A stretch of DNA of 64,000 nt from JBCCCJ01 sp039029315 (GCA_039029315.1 JBCCGK010000004.1:62001-126000), one strand, 5' to 3'; positions 18,309 through 27,865 are shown, counted from the stretch's first letter. The notes: generated from the letters alone by a model not told the origin. Translations and numbers: made by a program.

Positions 18309-20615
18309 ATGTTTACCTTTGTTGCCATGAAAAATTGGACAGTTCTCTTCTGCTTTTTCCTGTGTATATGGTTCTCTCTCTCGCCTGCGCAAGAGGCCAC
18401 CCAGGACACCTCCAGGCGATATATCGAAGTGATTCCTGATACCAACGTGCTGGTCAGGAAGATTCAGGGAGACATCCATATAGATGGTTCGCTGGACGAA
18501 GCTGCCTGGCAGACTGGAAATCCTGCCGAGGCCTTTTGGCAATATTTTCCCAAAGATACTGTGTTGGGACAAGGTCAGACAGACATTTTTATGATCTACG
18601 ACGAAGATTTTCTGTATGTGGGAGTCATATGCCGCAGTCTGGACAGTGGGAAATATGTAACCCCTTCCTTGCGGCGAGATTATAATTTTTCTGGCAATGA
18701 CAATATCAGTATCCTCTTCGATACCTTCAATGATCAGAACAATGCCTTTTTGTTTGGGATGAATGCCTATGGGGTTCGCAGAGAAGCCCTGATTGCCAAT
18801 GGTGGGAGACAAAGGGGCGATTTTGTGGATTCCTGGGACAATAAATGGTTTGGAGAAGTACAGGTGTATGAGGGGTACTGGGTAGCAGAATTTGCCATTC
18901 CTTTCAAAACCATTCGCTATCAGGAGGGCGGGAAGAGGTGGCGCTTTAATTGTTATCGATTCGATACCAAATTCAATGAGATCACCACATGGGCCCGTAT
19001 TCCCCAAAATCAAATCATCATGGATTTGGCTTATATGGGAGACATGATCTGGGAAGAACCCTTGCCAAAGTCTGGCAAGAATATCTCGATCATTCCTTAT
19101 ATGATCGGGAATGGCAGTCGGGATTTTACGGACAATACGCAGGCAAAGACAGCTTTTGGCGGGAATATCGGCGGTGATGCAAAGATTGGCCTAACTGCTG
19201 GCTTGAATCTGGACTTGACTGTCAATCCAGACTTTTCGCAGGTGGAAGTAGACCGTCAGGTCACCAACCTGGAACGATTTGAGATTTTTTTCCCGGAGCG
19301 TCGTCAGTTTTTTTTAGAAAATGCTGACCTGTTTGGAAGTTTTGGCAACAGGCGTATCAATCCATTTTTCTCTCGCCGGATCGGAGTTGCCAGAGATACA
19401 GCTACCGGCCAGAACATTCAGAATCCCATTCACTTTGGGGCGCGATTGAGTGGTAAGGTAAATGAAACCCTGAGGGTCGGCCTCCTGAACATGCAGACTG
19501 CCTCGGAACCAGAAAATGGCCTCCCGGCATTCAATTATACTGTTGCGGCTGCCCAACAGCGTATCTTTCAACGCTCGAATCTTTCCTTTATCCTGGTAAA
19601 CAAACAAGCCTATCAGCCTGACAAATTCGGAGGAGAGTTCAATTCCTATAACCGCATCATGGGTGCTGAATACCGCATCAACACCCCGGACAATACCTGG
19701 ACAGGCAAACTGTCTTATCATCGAGCTTTTACTCCCACAGATGACAGGCACAAATTCTTTCATGAAGCCTCTATTGAGTATTTGCAATACAGATATCGAC
19801 TGGAATACGCACAGATCTTCATCGGAAATGGCTTCAATGCAGAAGTAGGATTTGTGCCTCGAAAAGATATTTTTTTGGTCAGCCCTGAAGCGGAAGTGTT
19901 TTTCTATCCCAAATCCGGCATCCTGAATCGACATAGCCTGACCGCGGATTTTCGGATGATCTACAATGTTGGGCAGAATGAAAGCCCTGTCCTTGCCCCC
20001 TGGGGATTGGCAGATCGGGAATTACAACTGGATTGGGAGATTCAATTCCGGGACAATAGCCGAGGAGGCTTGTCCATGTTTTCTGCCTATACCTTTTTGT
20101 TGAATGATTTTGATCCGACCCGTGTCCAGGCCGATTCTGTATTTTTGGCAGCAGGCACGCCCTTTTCTTATACCTATTTTCGGGGACAGTTTCGCTCCAA
20201 TTCTGCCGATAAGTTCTCTATTTCTGCTTCTCCCACCATTGGACAATTCTATAGCGGATTCCGGGCAGGCATGACAGGTTCCTTTACCTATCGATACCAA
20301 CCCCTTGGATTCGTTTCTCTGGCCTATACCTATAATCATGTTCGGCTGGATGCGCCATTTGTTCCCTCTAACCTCTGGTTGGTTGGTCCAAGGATCGATT
20401 TGACCTTTACCAAAAATCTGTTCCTGACTACCTTCATTCAATACAACAACCAATTCGACAACCTCAACATCAATGCACGCCTTCAGTGGCGGTTCAAGCC
20501 AGTATCTGACTTCTTCCTTGTCTACACAGACAATTATTTCATCGATCCATTTAGTCAATTCAGTGTGAGGAATCGTGCGATCGTTGCCAAGCTGACCTAC
20601 TGGCTCAATGTGTAA
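18309..20615 (+). CDS. DUF5916 outer-membrane-associated protein, paralogue 2
   Basis: 768 residues. I choose the ATG at 18309 because AAGGAG lies at 18294-18299, 9 bases upstream, and the product begins with a signal peptide (to about residue 27); the frame itself opens earlier and a later ATG exists at 18327. The domain order matches paralogue 1: CBM9-like domain (IDGSLDEAAWQTG), DUF5916 core (NPDFSQVEVDRQVTNLERFE, FPERRQFFLEN) and a barrel-like C-terminus ending LTYWLNV. The two copies are clearly related along their whole length, implying an old inverted duplication. Function is not established. Confidence 0.86.
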   Translation: MFTFVAMKNWTVLFCFFLCIWFSLSPAQEATQDTSRRYIEVIPDTNVLVRKIQGDIHIDGSLDEAAWQTGNPAEAFWQYFPKDTVLGQGQTDIFMIYDEDFLYVGVICRSLDSGKYVTPSLRRDYNFSGNDNISILFDTFNDQNNAFLFGMNAYGVRREALIANGGRQRGDFVDSWDNKWFGEVQVYEGYWVAEFAIPFKTIRYQEGGKRWRFNCYRFDTKFNEITTWARIPQNQIIMDLAYMGDMIWEEPLPKSGKNISIIPYMIGNGSRDFTDNTQAKTAFGGNIGGDAKIGLTAGLNLDLTVNPDFSQVEVDRQVTNLERFEIFFPERRQFFLENADLFGSFGNRRINPFFSRRIGVARDTATGQNIQNPIHFGARLSGKVNETLRVGLLNMQTASEPENGLPAFNYTVAAAQQRIFQRSNLSFILVNKQAYQPDKFGGEFNSYNRIMGAEYRINTPDNTWTGKLSYHRAFTPTDDRHKFFHEASIEYLQYRYRLEYAQIFIGNGFNAEVGFVPRKDIFLVSPEAEVFFYPKSGILNRHSLTADFRMIYNVGQNESPVLAPWGLADRELQLDWEIQFRDNSRGGLSMFSAYTFLLNDFDPTRVQADSVFLAAGTPFSYTYFRGQFRSNSADKFSISASPTIGQFYSGFRAGMTGSFTYRYQPLGFVSLAYTYNHVRLDAPFVPSNLWLVGPRIDLTFTKNLFLTTFIQYNNQFDNLNINARLQWRFKPVSDFFLVYTDNYFIDPFSQFSVRNRAIVAKLTYWLNV

Positions 20616-20793
20616 GGCATGTTTGCTGTAGGATCGCGTGTAAAAAGCAGGATTCTCAGGCTTAGGCATTCCCTAATCAATGGTGTCTGATACCTCCCAG
20701 AATTTTTCCTGTTCCCTTTTCAAGAATTGACTTCGGGATGCGAGAACCACCTAACACATGCAAAGAGATCTTCAATAAGCCATATCCAAGTAC

Positions 20794-21648
20794 TTAATTG
20801 ACCATTGGAAAAAACTTCTCCGCATCTAACTTCCAATCCCCGCCGATTTTCTTAACCGTCATTTGGATGGGTGTCACACTTTCACCTTTATCAACCTTGA
20901 GGTACAAATCATATTCAACTTCAGCTAACTTTCCCTCTATTTCAAGGACAGTTATGTTTTGGGCTTCCACCGTAAATGTTTTGCTCATCAGAAATCCTAA
21001 TGCTCCCCCCAAAAGAGGCATCAATGTTCCCATCCCAGTATTGTACATCGGAAGGTTGCCATCTCCTCCCAAGGTCTGATTACTGAATTTAAAGTAGACA
21101 TTTTCGATCTGGTGTGTGATTTCCATGACCACCACTTCATCTAGTCCCGTTTGCTCTATTGGTGGTTGGATCAGTGTTCCGATTCCACTTTTCAATTTTG
21201 GAAAAAAAATCGCTGATCCTACAACAAAAATGAGGATGATGGCAATGATATAATAGATCGCCTTTTTGTTCTCTTCAAAAGTAAAATGGCTATTGCTGAC
21301 ATCATTGAAGATTTGCCCCTTCTTGTCAACATGAATGTTGGACAAGGAGTTTCCAGATTTTTCTTTGAACAATAGTCGTGGATCAATACATGCTTCTTCT
21401 TCAATTTTGTTGGTTATTTCGAGAAAAGAAGTCATTAATTTTGACTTTCCGATTCCATATTCATTTCTGCTTATGAGATCATTCCTCTTTTCTCGCTCCA
21501 GCGATTCCAGTTTGTAAGCAATCAGGACGAGGTCGTTGGAATATTGGTCAGAATCTATCAGTTGACAAAATGTTTTCAATTCAGTTATTGCTTGCTTGAT
21601 CTGATCCTTCTCAATTAATTGTCGGATTTCATCTATTCTACTAGTCAT
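20794..21648 (-). CDS. EAD11-like protein with one membrane helix and NTF2-like tail
   Basis: 284 residues from the ATG at 21648 (a longer in-frame start exists 16 codons upstream). Residues 1-80 form a helical domain with the pattern IRQLIEKDQIKQAITEL ... LVLIAYKLESLEREKRN, close to the effector-associated domain 11 that tags components of Bacteroidota conflict systems. One hydrophobic helix lies near residues 131-152. The extracytoplasmic part ends in IQMTVKKIGGDWKLDA, the last strand pair typical of NTF2-like/DUF4878 folds. EAD domains normally bring an effector and a sensor together; here neither a protease nor an NTPase is adjacent. The adjoining plus-strand gene encodes a SnoaL-like protein, also NTF2-fold. 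Confidence 0.55.
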   Translation of the reverse strand: MTSRIDEIRQLIEKDQIKQAITELKTFCQLIDSDQYSNDLVLIAYKLESLEREKRNDLISRNEYGIGKSKLMTSFLEITNKIEEEACIDPRLLFKEKSGNSLSNIHVDKKGQIFNDVSNSHFTFEENKKAIYYIIAIILIFVVGSAIFFPKLKSGIGTLIQPPIEQTGLDEVVVMEITHQIENVYFKFSNQTLGGDGNLPMYNTGMGTLMPLLGGALGFLMSKTFTVEAQNITVLEIEGKLAEVEYDLYLKVDKGESVTPIQMTVKKIGGDWKLDAEKFFPMVN

Positions 21649-22033
21649 GACAAAAGGGGGTTGTATAACAATGAATGGCCAAATGCTTTTCAACACAGCT
21701 GACTAGTCAGTCTATCTGGATATAGAGATACGTGCAAATCTGCTCTTGAATTATCAAAAACGCCAATTCTCAGGATAGTTTTGACAACAACAATGGTCAG
21801 GATTCACCAATATCCATTCCTCAGTAGGTGCCTAAATATACGTCAACTTGTGAAAAGCGATGAAAGTAGTCAAATATAGAAAGAAAATACAATATAACAA
21901 AAAAACGCCCTGGCGCATATAAATCATCTTCGACCACTCCTCTGAACTTGCTAAATCGTTCCTCAGCCACAACTTTTTTTCAACATGCAAGTCTTTCAGT
22001 GTATCCCGATCATCCACTTTCAATAATAAACAA
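21649..22033. other. Divergent intergenic region, nothing recognised
   Basis: 385 bases between the EAD11-like gene (minus) and the SnoaL-like gene (plus). It should hold promoters for both. I find no TAnnTTTG box with a properly spaced upstream element, no stable hairpin with a T-tract and no convincing ORF; the 76-codon minus-strand frame that covers part of it runs antisense into the next gene. Confidence 0.4.
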
Positions 22034-22516
22034 ATGACAATTCCCTGCCACACCTCTCTCAAAAGCCTAGGAAGCTTGTTCTTGATTGCCAGCTTGCATC
22101 TTCCCCTATTCAGCCAAACCTACTCTGGCAATCAAGAAGACATTGATCAGATTTTGGAAAATATTCAAAAGTTCTCCTCCTATGTGATGAATTCCGATGC
22201 AGAAAAGATCGCAGATGCCTATACCACTGATGGCAAGATTTTTCCTGACAATAGAGACATCATGGAAGGCCGAGAAGCATTGGTCCGATACTGGACTTCG
22301 CCGGAAGGATACCAGACTACCTACCATAAGATCACACCTTCTGAAATCAGCATTGAAGGCGAAACAGCCTATGATTATGGCTATTATGAAGGCAAAAGCA
22401 AGAACCCAGAAGGACAGGAATCTTCCTGGTCAGGCAAATATGTCATTGTTTGGAAAAAACTAGACAACGACTGGAAAATATATCTGGACATGTGGAATCG
22501 ACGAGCCTCAAAGTAG
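22034..22516 (+). CDS. Secreted SnoaL-like / DUF4440 NTF2-fold protein
   Basis: 160 residues with a signal peptide to about residue 28 (LHLPLFSQ). The mature part is one NTF2-like domain: a first helix pair with MNSDAEKIADAYTTDGKIFPDN, a segment REALVRYWTSPEGYQTTYH, and final strands SGKYVIVWKKLDNDWKIYLDMWN. This is the usual layout of DUF4440/SnoaL-like stress or ketosteroid-isomerase-like proteins. No specific reaction can be assigned. Transcribed towards the cellulase gene 72 bases downstream. Confidence 0.8.
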   Translation: MTIPCHTSLKSLGSLFLIASLHLPLFSQTYSGNQEDIDQILENIQKFSSYVMNSDAEKIADAYTTDGKIFPDNRDIMEGREALVRYWTSPEGYQTTYHKITPSEISIEGETAYDYGYYEGKSKNPEGQESSWSGKYVIVWKKLDNDWKIYLDMWNRRASK

Positions 22517-22588
22517 CTCAGAGAGACTTTTTCACAAGCAAGTAGTTATAAGGGAAAACAATTTCGCATTTCGAAACGTTTTCTTCCT

Positions 22589-24718
22589 ATGAACAAAGCT
22601 ATTACCGTTTGCTGTTTTTTGCTCTTTGCTTGTTTCTCTTGTATTCGCGCTCAAATAAGTTCTTTCATTCACCTGGATCAGTTTGGCTATCTTCCTGAGG
22701 CCAACAAATTTGCCGTGCTCTCTGACCCACAAGTCGGATTCAATGCGAATGATAGTTATTCACCTTCTGCTCAGATCGAACTTCGAGATGCCTTAACTGA
22801 CTCTGTGATCATGAGCCTGCAACCAATTCCCTGGAATGCAGGAGCGACACATGATCAGTCAGGAGATAAAGGCTGGTGGGTAGATTTCTCAGATTTGGAA
22901 GCGCGGGGCACCTACTATCTGATAGATGTCCTTCAGGATGAACGATCCGCCGAATTTGAGATCCGACCAAGTGTATATGAAGCAGTCTTAATGGCCGCAG
23001 CACGCATGTTCTACTATAACCGCTGCAATTTCCCCAAGCAGGCCCCTTATGCCGAATCAGGCTGGACAGATGCCATTTCATTCACGCATGCCCTTCAGGA
23101 CGCCCAATGTCGCTTCATCGATGATCCCGCCAATGCCTCTTTGGAAAAAGAGTTGGCAGGCGGATGGTTTGATGCAGGAGACTACAACAAATATGTAACT
23201 TTCGCCCAATCAGCAGTACACAATCTCCTGTGGGCGTATACAGAGAATCCCGATGTATTCGTTGATTCCTGGAATATTCCTGAATCTGACAATGATATCC
23301 CCGACATCCTGGATGAGGTGAAATGGGAACTGGACTGGCTCTACAAAATGACGAATCCCGACGGCACGGTCCATATAAAGATGGGAAGCAACAGTCATTC
23401 AAGTAATGCGCTTGCTCCGCCCAGCGTGAATACAGATCAACGATATTATGGTCCTGTCTGCACTTCTGCTTCCATCGCTGCTGCCGGTATGCTGGCTCAT
23501 GGAGCTGAAGTATTGGGCGCTTTTCCTGCCTGGACCACCGATGCCCAACTGTGGAAGGATCGTGCCATTGCATGCTGGAATTATGTGCAACCTCTGCTCG
23601 AAAACGAGCAATTGGAAACAGGCTGTGATGATGGAAGCATCGTGGCCGGAGATGCAGATTGGACGGCAGAGTTGCAAAAAGAAAACGCCCTTACCTCTGC
23701 CATTCATTTATTCAGCTTAACAGGAGACAGTAGCTATCATCACTATCTGCTTTCCCATGCTTTGGATGCAGAACCCTTGAATGGAGGAAATTTTTGGGGC
23801 CCTTATAAGATTCCCCTGTACGATGCTTTGCTGCATTACAGCCAGTTGCAAGAAGCCGATCCTGTCCTACAAAATGACATCACTGGCTCACTGGCTACAG
23901 CAGCAGCCAACAACTGGAATGGCTTCTATGGATTCAATGAGGACGATCTCTATCGCGCCTATATGCCTGACTGGTCTTATCATTGGGGCAGCAATCAGGC
24001 CAAGGCAGCCTATGGGATTTTGAACTTATTGCTATCTGAATATGGTATCAATGCTGGTTCTTCCTCTGATTACCAGCAGAAAGCAGAAGAGTTGCTTCAT
24101 TATTTTCACGGCATCAATCCATTGGGACTGGTACAGCTATCGAATATGTATGAGCTGGGAGGAGATCGCTGTGTCAATGAAATTTATCACACATGGTTTG
24201 CTGATGGATCGGATTGGGACCATTCTCTCACCTCCTCCTACGGCCCTGCTCCGGGCTATGTGACAGGAGGGGCAAATGCAGATTTTTCTGTCTCCAGCTT
24301 GTCCCCACCTTCCGGCCAACCCCGCCAAAAAAGTTATCTCGACTTCAATACCAGTTGGCCAGATAATTCCTGGGAGATTTCGGAACCTGCCATCTATTAT
24401 CAAGCCATGTACATTCGCCTCCTGGCTCATTTTGTCCAATCTGATAGCAGCATGTCCACAGGACTTATGGAAGGCACGGCAGAAGGACAAAAACTATGGG
24501 TGTACCCCAATCCTGCAAATGAACAGATCACCATTTCGGGAGCGTTCGTGGAGAGTCAAATCGACATCTGGAGTTTGTCCCAAAAAATTCGATCCCTGAC
24601 CGGACAGTCCAAGCAAACAATTGTCGATCTGGCAGACCTCCCCCCTGGTGTCTATTTCGTGAGAGTTGCCTCCTCCAATGAACAGGAGATCTATTGGCAC
24701 AAGTTCCTCAAACGATAA
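22589..24718 (+). CDS. Glycoside hydrolase family 9 (endoglucanase-like) with T9SS sorting domain
   Basis: 709 residues: signal peptide (1-21), the cellulase N-terminal Ig-like domain (about 25-125, opening IHLDQFGYLP), the GH9 (alpha/alpha)6 catalytic domain (about 130-615) and a type A T9SS sorting domain (about 635-709, WVYPNPANEQITISG ... GVYFVRVASSN). Catalytic residues are in place: GGWFDAGDYNKYV with Asp195 and Asp198 as general-base candidates, and SEPAIYYQA with Glu599 as proton donor. It also has the conserved HHR/H-like segment NPLGLVQLSNMYELG before that. GH9 enzymes cut beta-1,4-glucans and related polymers. The product should be extracellular or cell-surface attached. Confidence 0.92.
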   Translation: MNKAITVCCFLLFACFSCIRAQISSFIHLDQFGYLPEANKFAVLSDPQVGFNANDSYSPSAQIELRDALTDSVIMSLQPIPWNAGATHDQSGDKGWWVDFSDLEARGTYYLIDVLQDERSAEFEIRPSVYEAVLMAAARMFYYNRCNFPKQAPYAESGWTDAISFTHALQDAQCRFIDDPANASLEKELAGGWFDAGDYNKYVTFAQSAVHNLLWAYTENPDVFVDSWNIPESDNDIPDILDEVKWELDWLYKMTNPDGTVHIKMGSNSHSSNALAPPSVNTDQRYYGPVCTSASIAAAGMLAHGAEVLGAFPAWTTDAQLWKDRAIACWNYVQPLLENEQLETGCDDGSIVAGDADWTAELQKENALTSAIHLFSLTGDSSYHHYLLSHALDAEPLNGGNFWGPYKIPLYDALLHYSQLQEADPVLQNDITGSLATAAANNWNGFYGFNEDDLYRAYMPDWSYHWGSNQAKAAYGILNLLLSEYGINAGSSSDYQQKAEELLHYFHGINPLGLVQLSNMYELGGDRCVNEIYHTWFADGSDWDHSLTSSYGPAPGYVTGGANADFSVSSLSPPSGQPRQKSYLDFNTSWPDNSWEISEPAIYYQAMYIRLLAHFVQSDSSMSTGLMEGTAEGQKLWVYPNPANEQITISGAFVESQIDIWSLSQKIRSLTGQSKQTIVDLADLPPGVYFVRVASSNEQEIYWHKFLKR

Positions 24719-24871
24719 GAACTCAGATGGGAAAGGGAACTTGAATCATCGATTGTCCCAACATCCATGAATGATTCAGGAAGCCAGAACTATGAAATAA
24801 GTCAGCTATTCAACTTCTCCTCAAGAAATAGTAGCTTCATCCTTTTGTTAAAGTCCCTCAATCCACGACAT

Positions 24872-25513
24872 ATGAATCAATCTATTCTTTCTGTGAGCAT
24901 GCTCAGTCTGTTAATGTTTTTATCCTGCAAAAGTGATCGTTTCGGTTCACCAACACAAATTTATAAGCAGGAATTGGCTACTCTGACCCAACTCATGACG
25001 GGTACATTTTCCAGTGCTGAACAAGCACAAGAGGATTCTGCATTTTTTGACATCAGTCTGGTCATGGTCCCCATCTGGCAGCATGAGATCAAGGCGCGAT
25101 GGCTCTATGTCGAACAAGCCGTCAGTCAGGCCAAAGATCGACCATACAGGCAGCGCGTCTATCGACTGAGCATCGGCGATGCAGGAACATTTGAAAGCAG
25201 GGTGTATGCCCTTCCCAAAGAAGAAAGATTTATTCATGCCTGGGATCATCCCGACCTATTTCGGCAACTTACTCCTGATTCCTTGATGCTGAGAGAAGGG
25301 TGTTCTGTTTTTCTCAAAAAGAAAGAGGATTGTTTTGCAGGATCAACCGATGCCAACCGCTGCTCAAGCAGCTTGCGAGGGGCTTCCTATGCGACTTCTA
25401 CAGTCGAAGTCTGTGCAGAAAACATTACCTCATGGGATCAAGGCTGGAATGAAAAGGGGGAACAAGTGTGGGGAGCCACCAGTGGCGGATATGTGTTCAA
25501 GAGGTTGAAATAA
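24872..25513 (+). CDS. CpeT/CpcT-family lipoprotein
   Basis: 213 residues from the ATG at 24872; the frame opens 35 codons earlier but this start begins a lipoprotein signal (LSLLMFLSC). The mature part matches the CpeT/CpcT family along its whole length: LMTGTFSSAEQAQED, MVPIWQHEIKARWLYVEQA, PYRQRVYRL, FESRVYALP, LREGCSVFL and SSLRGASYATS, ending WGATSGGYVFKRL. In cyanobacteria members attach bilins to phycobiliproteins; in non-phototrophs such as this one, the role of these lipoprotein versions is unknown, presumably a small hydrophobic ligand or lipocalin-like function. It is followed after 112 bases by another lipoprotein gene. Confidence 0.88.
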   Translation: MNQSILSVSMLSLLMFLSCKSDRFGSPTQIYKQELATLTQLMTGTFSSAEQAQEDSAFFDISLVMVPIWQHEIKARWLYVEQAVSQAKDRPYRQRVYRLSIGDAGTFESRVYALPKEERFIHAWDHPDLFRQLTPDSLMLREGCSVFLKKKEDCFAGSTDANRCSSSLRGASYATSTVEVCAENITSWDQGWNEKGEQVWGATSGGYVFKRLK

Positions 25514-25625
25514 CCGCCTCAGCTTTTCCTGACAATTCGCCCATATGCCTGATGTCCAGATTGGCCACGTTCGCTTTCAATCTCCCGTTATTACTGTATG
25601 TCCTACCTGTGATTATTCTCGTTTT

Positions 25626-26177
25626 ATGAAACTTCCCTTACTTATCCTGCCTGGATTCCTTGTGGTTCTTCTTTCCTGCGAACCCACGCCATTCCAACCG
25701 ACGATCACGACCTGTATCACATTAACTCAACATCCTAGCTGGCCTATTGAAGACTTTAAGAAGAGTTCGGATGTAGACCTGACGATCCAATTCCCAACCT
25801 ATTATCAAGGGGGACTGACTGCTGACTCTTCTGTGTTTTTTTCAAAGATGAGGAATGATGGGAAGGTGGCTATGGAGTATCGCTTCTGTGATCCTGCAGA
25901 TGGATGTTCTCCATTTGGAGAACCCATTGTGAATGAATTTCCACGGACACTCACTTCTGTGGATGTGAACAATGAGATTGTTACCCTTGACAACTTTTCT
26001 ACTTTTTGTGAAGATGGAGATTTGGTGGCCGTTTTGTATTACAACCATATTCCGGTATCAACTGGCAAATTATATATGCTCCATGAAGACATTTTTCTTG
26101 AAGCCATGACCATCGAATTTGATTCTTTGGCTTTGGATGAAGTAGAGGAGATTCTTACCACAATTGAAGGGTATTAA
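25626..26177 (+). CDS. Lipoprotein of unknown function
   Basis: 183 residues from the ATG at 25626, which gives a lipoprotein signal (LLILPGFLVVLLSC); the frame opens 27 codons upstream at a poor start. The mature region is about 165 residues, predicted beta-rich, with four cysteines (CITLTQ, FCDPADGC, FCEDGD) that could form disulfides. I do not recognise the family. It is convergent with the alpha/beta-hydrolase gene 74 bases downstream. Confidence 0.65.
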   Translation: MKLPLLILPGFLVVLLSCEPTPFQPTITTCITLTQHPSWPIEDFKKSSDVDLTIQFPTYYQGGLTADSSVFFSKMRNDGKVAMEYRFCDPADGCSPFGEPIVNEFPRTLTSVDVNNEIVTLDNFSTFCEDGDLVAVLYYNHIPVSTGKLYMLHEDIFLEAMTIEFDSLALDEVEEILTTIEGY

Positions 26178-26251
26178 GGAATTCTCCAAACATAAACTGT
26201 CGATTTTGCTTATGTTACTAAAATGAAGAATTTCAGACAACCTTCCCTTTC

Positions 26252-27283
26252 TCATTTGTTCCGCTCAATAAACATGCGGATCTCGGGGAGGACTTCATGC
26301 GGTTCTGACAATAAAGGATTGTGTGCGGATTTCTCAAAGATGATCAATTGTTTGTCTGTGCTTCCTAGCCATTCGAAGGCGCTTTCACCCAAGGCAGGCG
26401 GCACACTGAAATCGTATTTTCCCCAAAGTAAGAGCACAGGAATCTCAATCCTTGGCAGTTGGTCAGTCAAAGAATATTCGATCTCCTTCCCTGCTTCAAA
26501 AGGTTTGTGAAAAAAATCTGATACACGCCAATGGATAGGGTTGTTGGCAATGATTGTTTGATGCAACAAATCGGACCCGACAATCTCAGGCAGCAGCAGA
26601 CCATCCGAACGCAATGCTGCCAACCCATCCTGAGCAATGTACAGCAGTGATTCGTAATAATTCTCAGCCGTAGAATCTTTGGTCGCCATGAGGTCCAAAA
26701 TTTCATTCCATTCCTCCACGCTATTGCCCAATGCGATCTGTTCAGAAGCGGTGGTCTCCATCAGTGCCTTTCTGGCGGTCTCGGCTTGCGGAAAATCATG
26801 GATACCATCCAAGTCAATCCAGCCTGCAAAATTCGATTGATACTCCTTTGTCAGGAGAACAGAAGTCCCTAATGCGCCGCCCCAGCTGTGTCCAAACAAA
26901 AAGAGGGTAATGTCCTCTCCATACTTATGTTTCAGGGTCAGCACCAAGGCATTCACATCTTCTACCATCAGTGAGATGAGGTCGTCTGGTTTGTCATAGT
27001 GACCCTGCGACATACTCTGCCCTCTTTGATCCCAGTATACGACAGCATAATCCTGCTCCAAATTTGATTGAAAAACACCCTCTCGAAACGCAAGACCAAA
27101 ACTTCCAGCGCCATGCAAAACAATCAAGAATACATCATCGGAAGCATTTCCCCGCACATAGGCCGGCATATCAGCTCCTTGATGCCGAACATGGATCGTT
27201 TCGTGAAGACGACCTAACTCCTGAGTCTGACAAGACAGAAGGGCCAAAAGCACAAAAAGAAAAAATATCAGTTTCATTGACAT
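26252..27283 (-). CDS. Alpha/beta-hydrolase lipoprotein, proline-iminopeptidase-like
   Basis: 343 residues (or 341 from the second ATG at 27277) with a lipoprotein signal ending LALLSC. The fold is a standard alpha/beta hydrolase: oxyanion turn LHGAGSFG, strand YAVVYWDQRGQSMS (the YYDQRGxGxS pattern of proline iminopeptidases), nucleophile elbow GHSWGG with Ser133, a helical cap, then LLLWGKYDFSVP carrying the Asp and KSAHNP carrying the His. Lipid-anchored and periplasmic or surface exposed. The substrate (N-terminal proline peptides or an ester) is not decided. It follows a small outer-membrane-type gene by 33 bases and may share its transcript. Confidence 0.87.
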   Translation of the reverse strand: MSMKLIFFLFVLLALLSCQTQELGRLHETIHVRHQGADMPAYVRGNASDDVFLIVLHGAGSFGLAFREGVFQSNLEQDYAVVYWDQRGQSMSQGHYDKPDDLISLMVEDVNALVLTLKHKYGEDITLFLFGHSWGGALGTSVLLTKEYQSNFAGWIDLDGIHDFPQAETARKALMETTASEQIALGNSVEEWNEILDLMATKDSTAENYYESLLYIAQDGLAALRSDGLLLPEIVGSDLLHQTIIANNPIHWRVSDFFHKPFEAGKEIEYSLTDQLPRIEIPVLLLWGKYDFSVPPALGESAFEWLGSTDKQLIIFEKSAHNPLLSEPHEVLPEIRMFIERNK

Positions 27284-27316
27284 CGATTGAGTTTGCTGGA
27301 CATATGCATTGTTCCA

Positions 27317-27865
27317 TTAAAAGGACTTGAAGCGAAGTCCCACTTCCACATTGAGCAAAGGTAGAATGAATGTGTTATAAGGCATCAGGATCATTCCATG
27401 CAGATTCAGAAACCATGCTTCGATAGGTGGTTTTTGCCAGCGTGAGCCAATCCCTCCCGTAAGGACTGGCGCAAGATATGTCCGTCCCGGAAGCCTGACC
27501 CGCTCCACTGCCCCGCTGCTGGAGACTTCATAGGTTTCAGATAAGAAAGACCGATACACACTCAGCGGACTTATACCCAATTGTGCATGGAAGCCTTTTG
27601 ACCCGGTTCGCCGCTTGAGAATGCCATAAGAATGAAAGAGACCCAGTTGGGTTCCAGGATCGTGAAAGAATCCCAAATCACTGTTTAGCACCCATGTTTT
27701 GTCTTGAGATATAGCTTTCTCTAGTCCCACTTTTAGTCCGGGGTTCCAGAGATTGTTTCCATAATAAGACAGATGCGGGTGAAGAGATTGAAGAAAAACT
27801 GGAGGTTGAGCGAAAACAGGGAGAAACAGGAGCAGACAAAGATTCAGAAAAAAGAATGACTTCAT
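27317..27865 (-). CDS. Secreted, probable outer-membrane-associated protein of unknown function
   Basis: 182 residues with a signal peptide (to about 20, LLLFLPVFAQ). The mature part alternates hydrophobic and polar residues (GLKVGLEKAIS, WVLNSDLGFF, LGLFHSYGIL, PLLNVEVGLRF) and ends with a phenylalanine, which suggests a small beta-barrel in the outer membrane. No family recognised. It starts 53 bases after the stop of the giant eCIS-cargo-like gene and precedes the hydrolase gene, all on the minus strand, so the three could be one transcript. Confidence 0.6.
   Translation of the reverse strand: MKSFFFLNLCLLLFLPVFAQPPVFLQSLHPHLSYYGNNLWNPGLKVGLEKAISQDKTWVLNSDLGFFHDPGTQLGLFHSYGILKRRTGSKGFHAQLGISPLSVYRSFLSETYEVSSSGAVERVRLPGRTYLAPVLTGGIGSRWQKPPIEAWFLNLHGMILMPYNTFILPLLNVEVGLRFKSF

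Noticed and set aside
21832..22062. 76-codon minus-strand ORF between the EAD11-like and SnoaL-like genes
   Set aside because: It overlaps the start and signal-peptide region of the SnoaL-like gene in antisense and has no homology signal.
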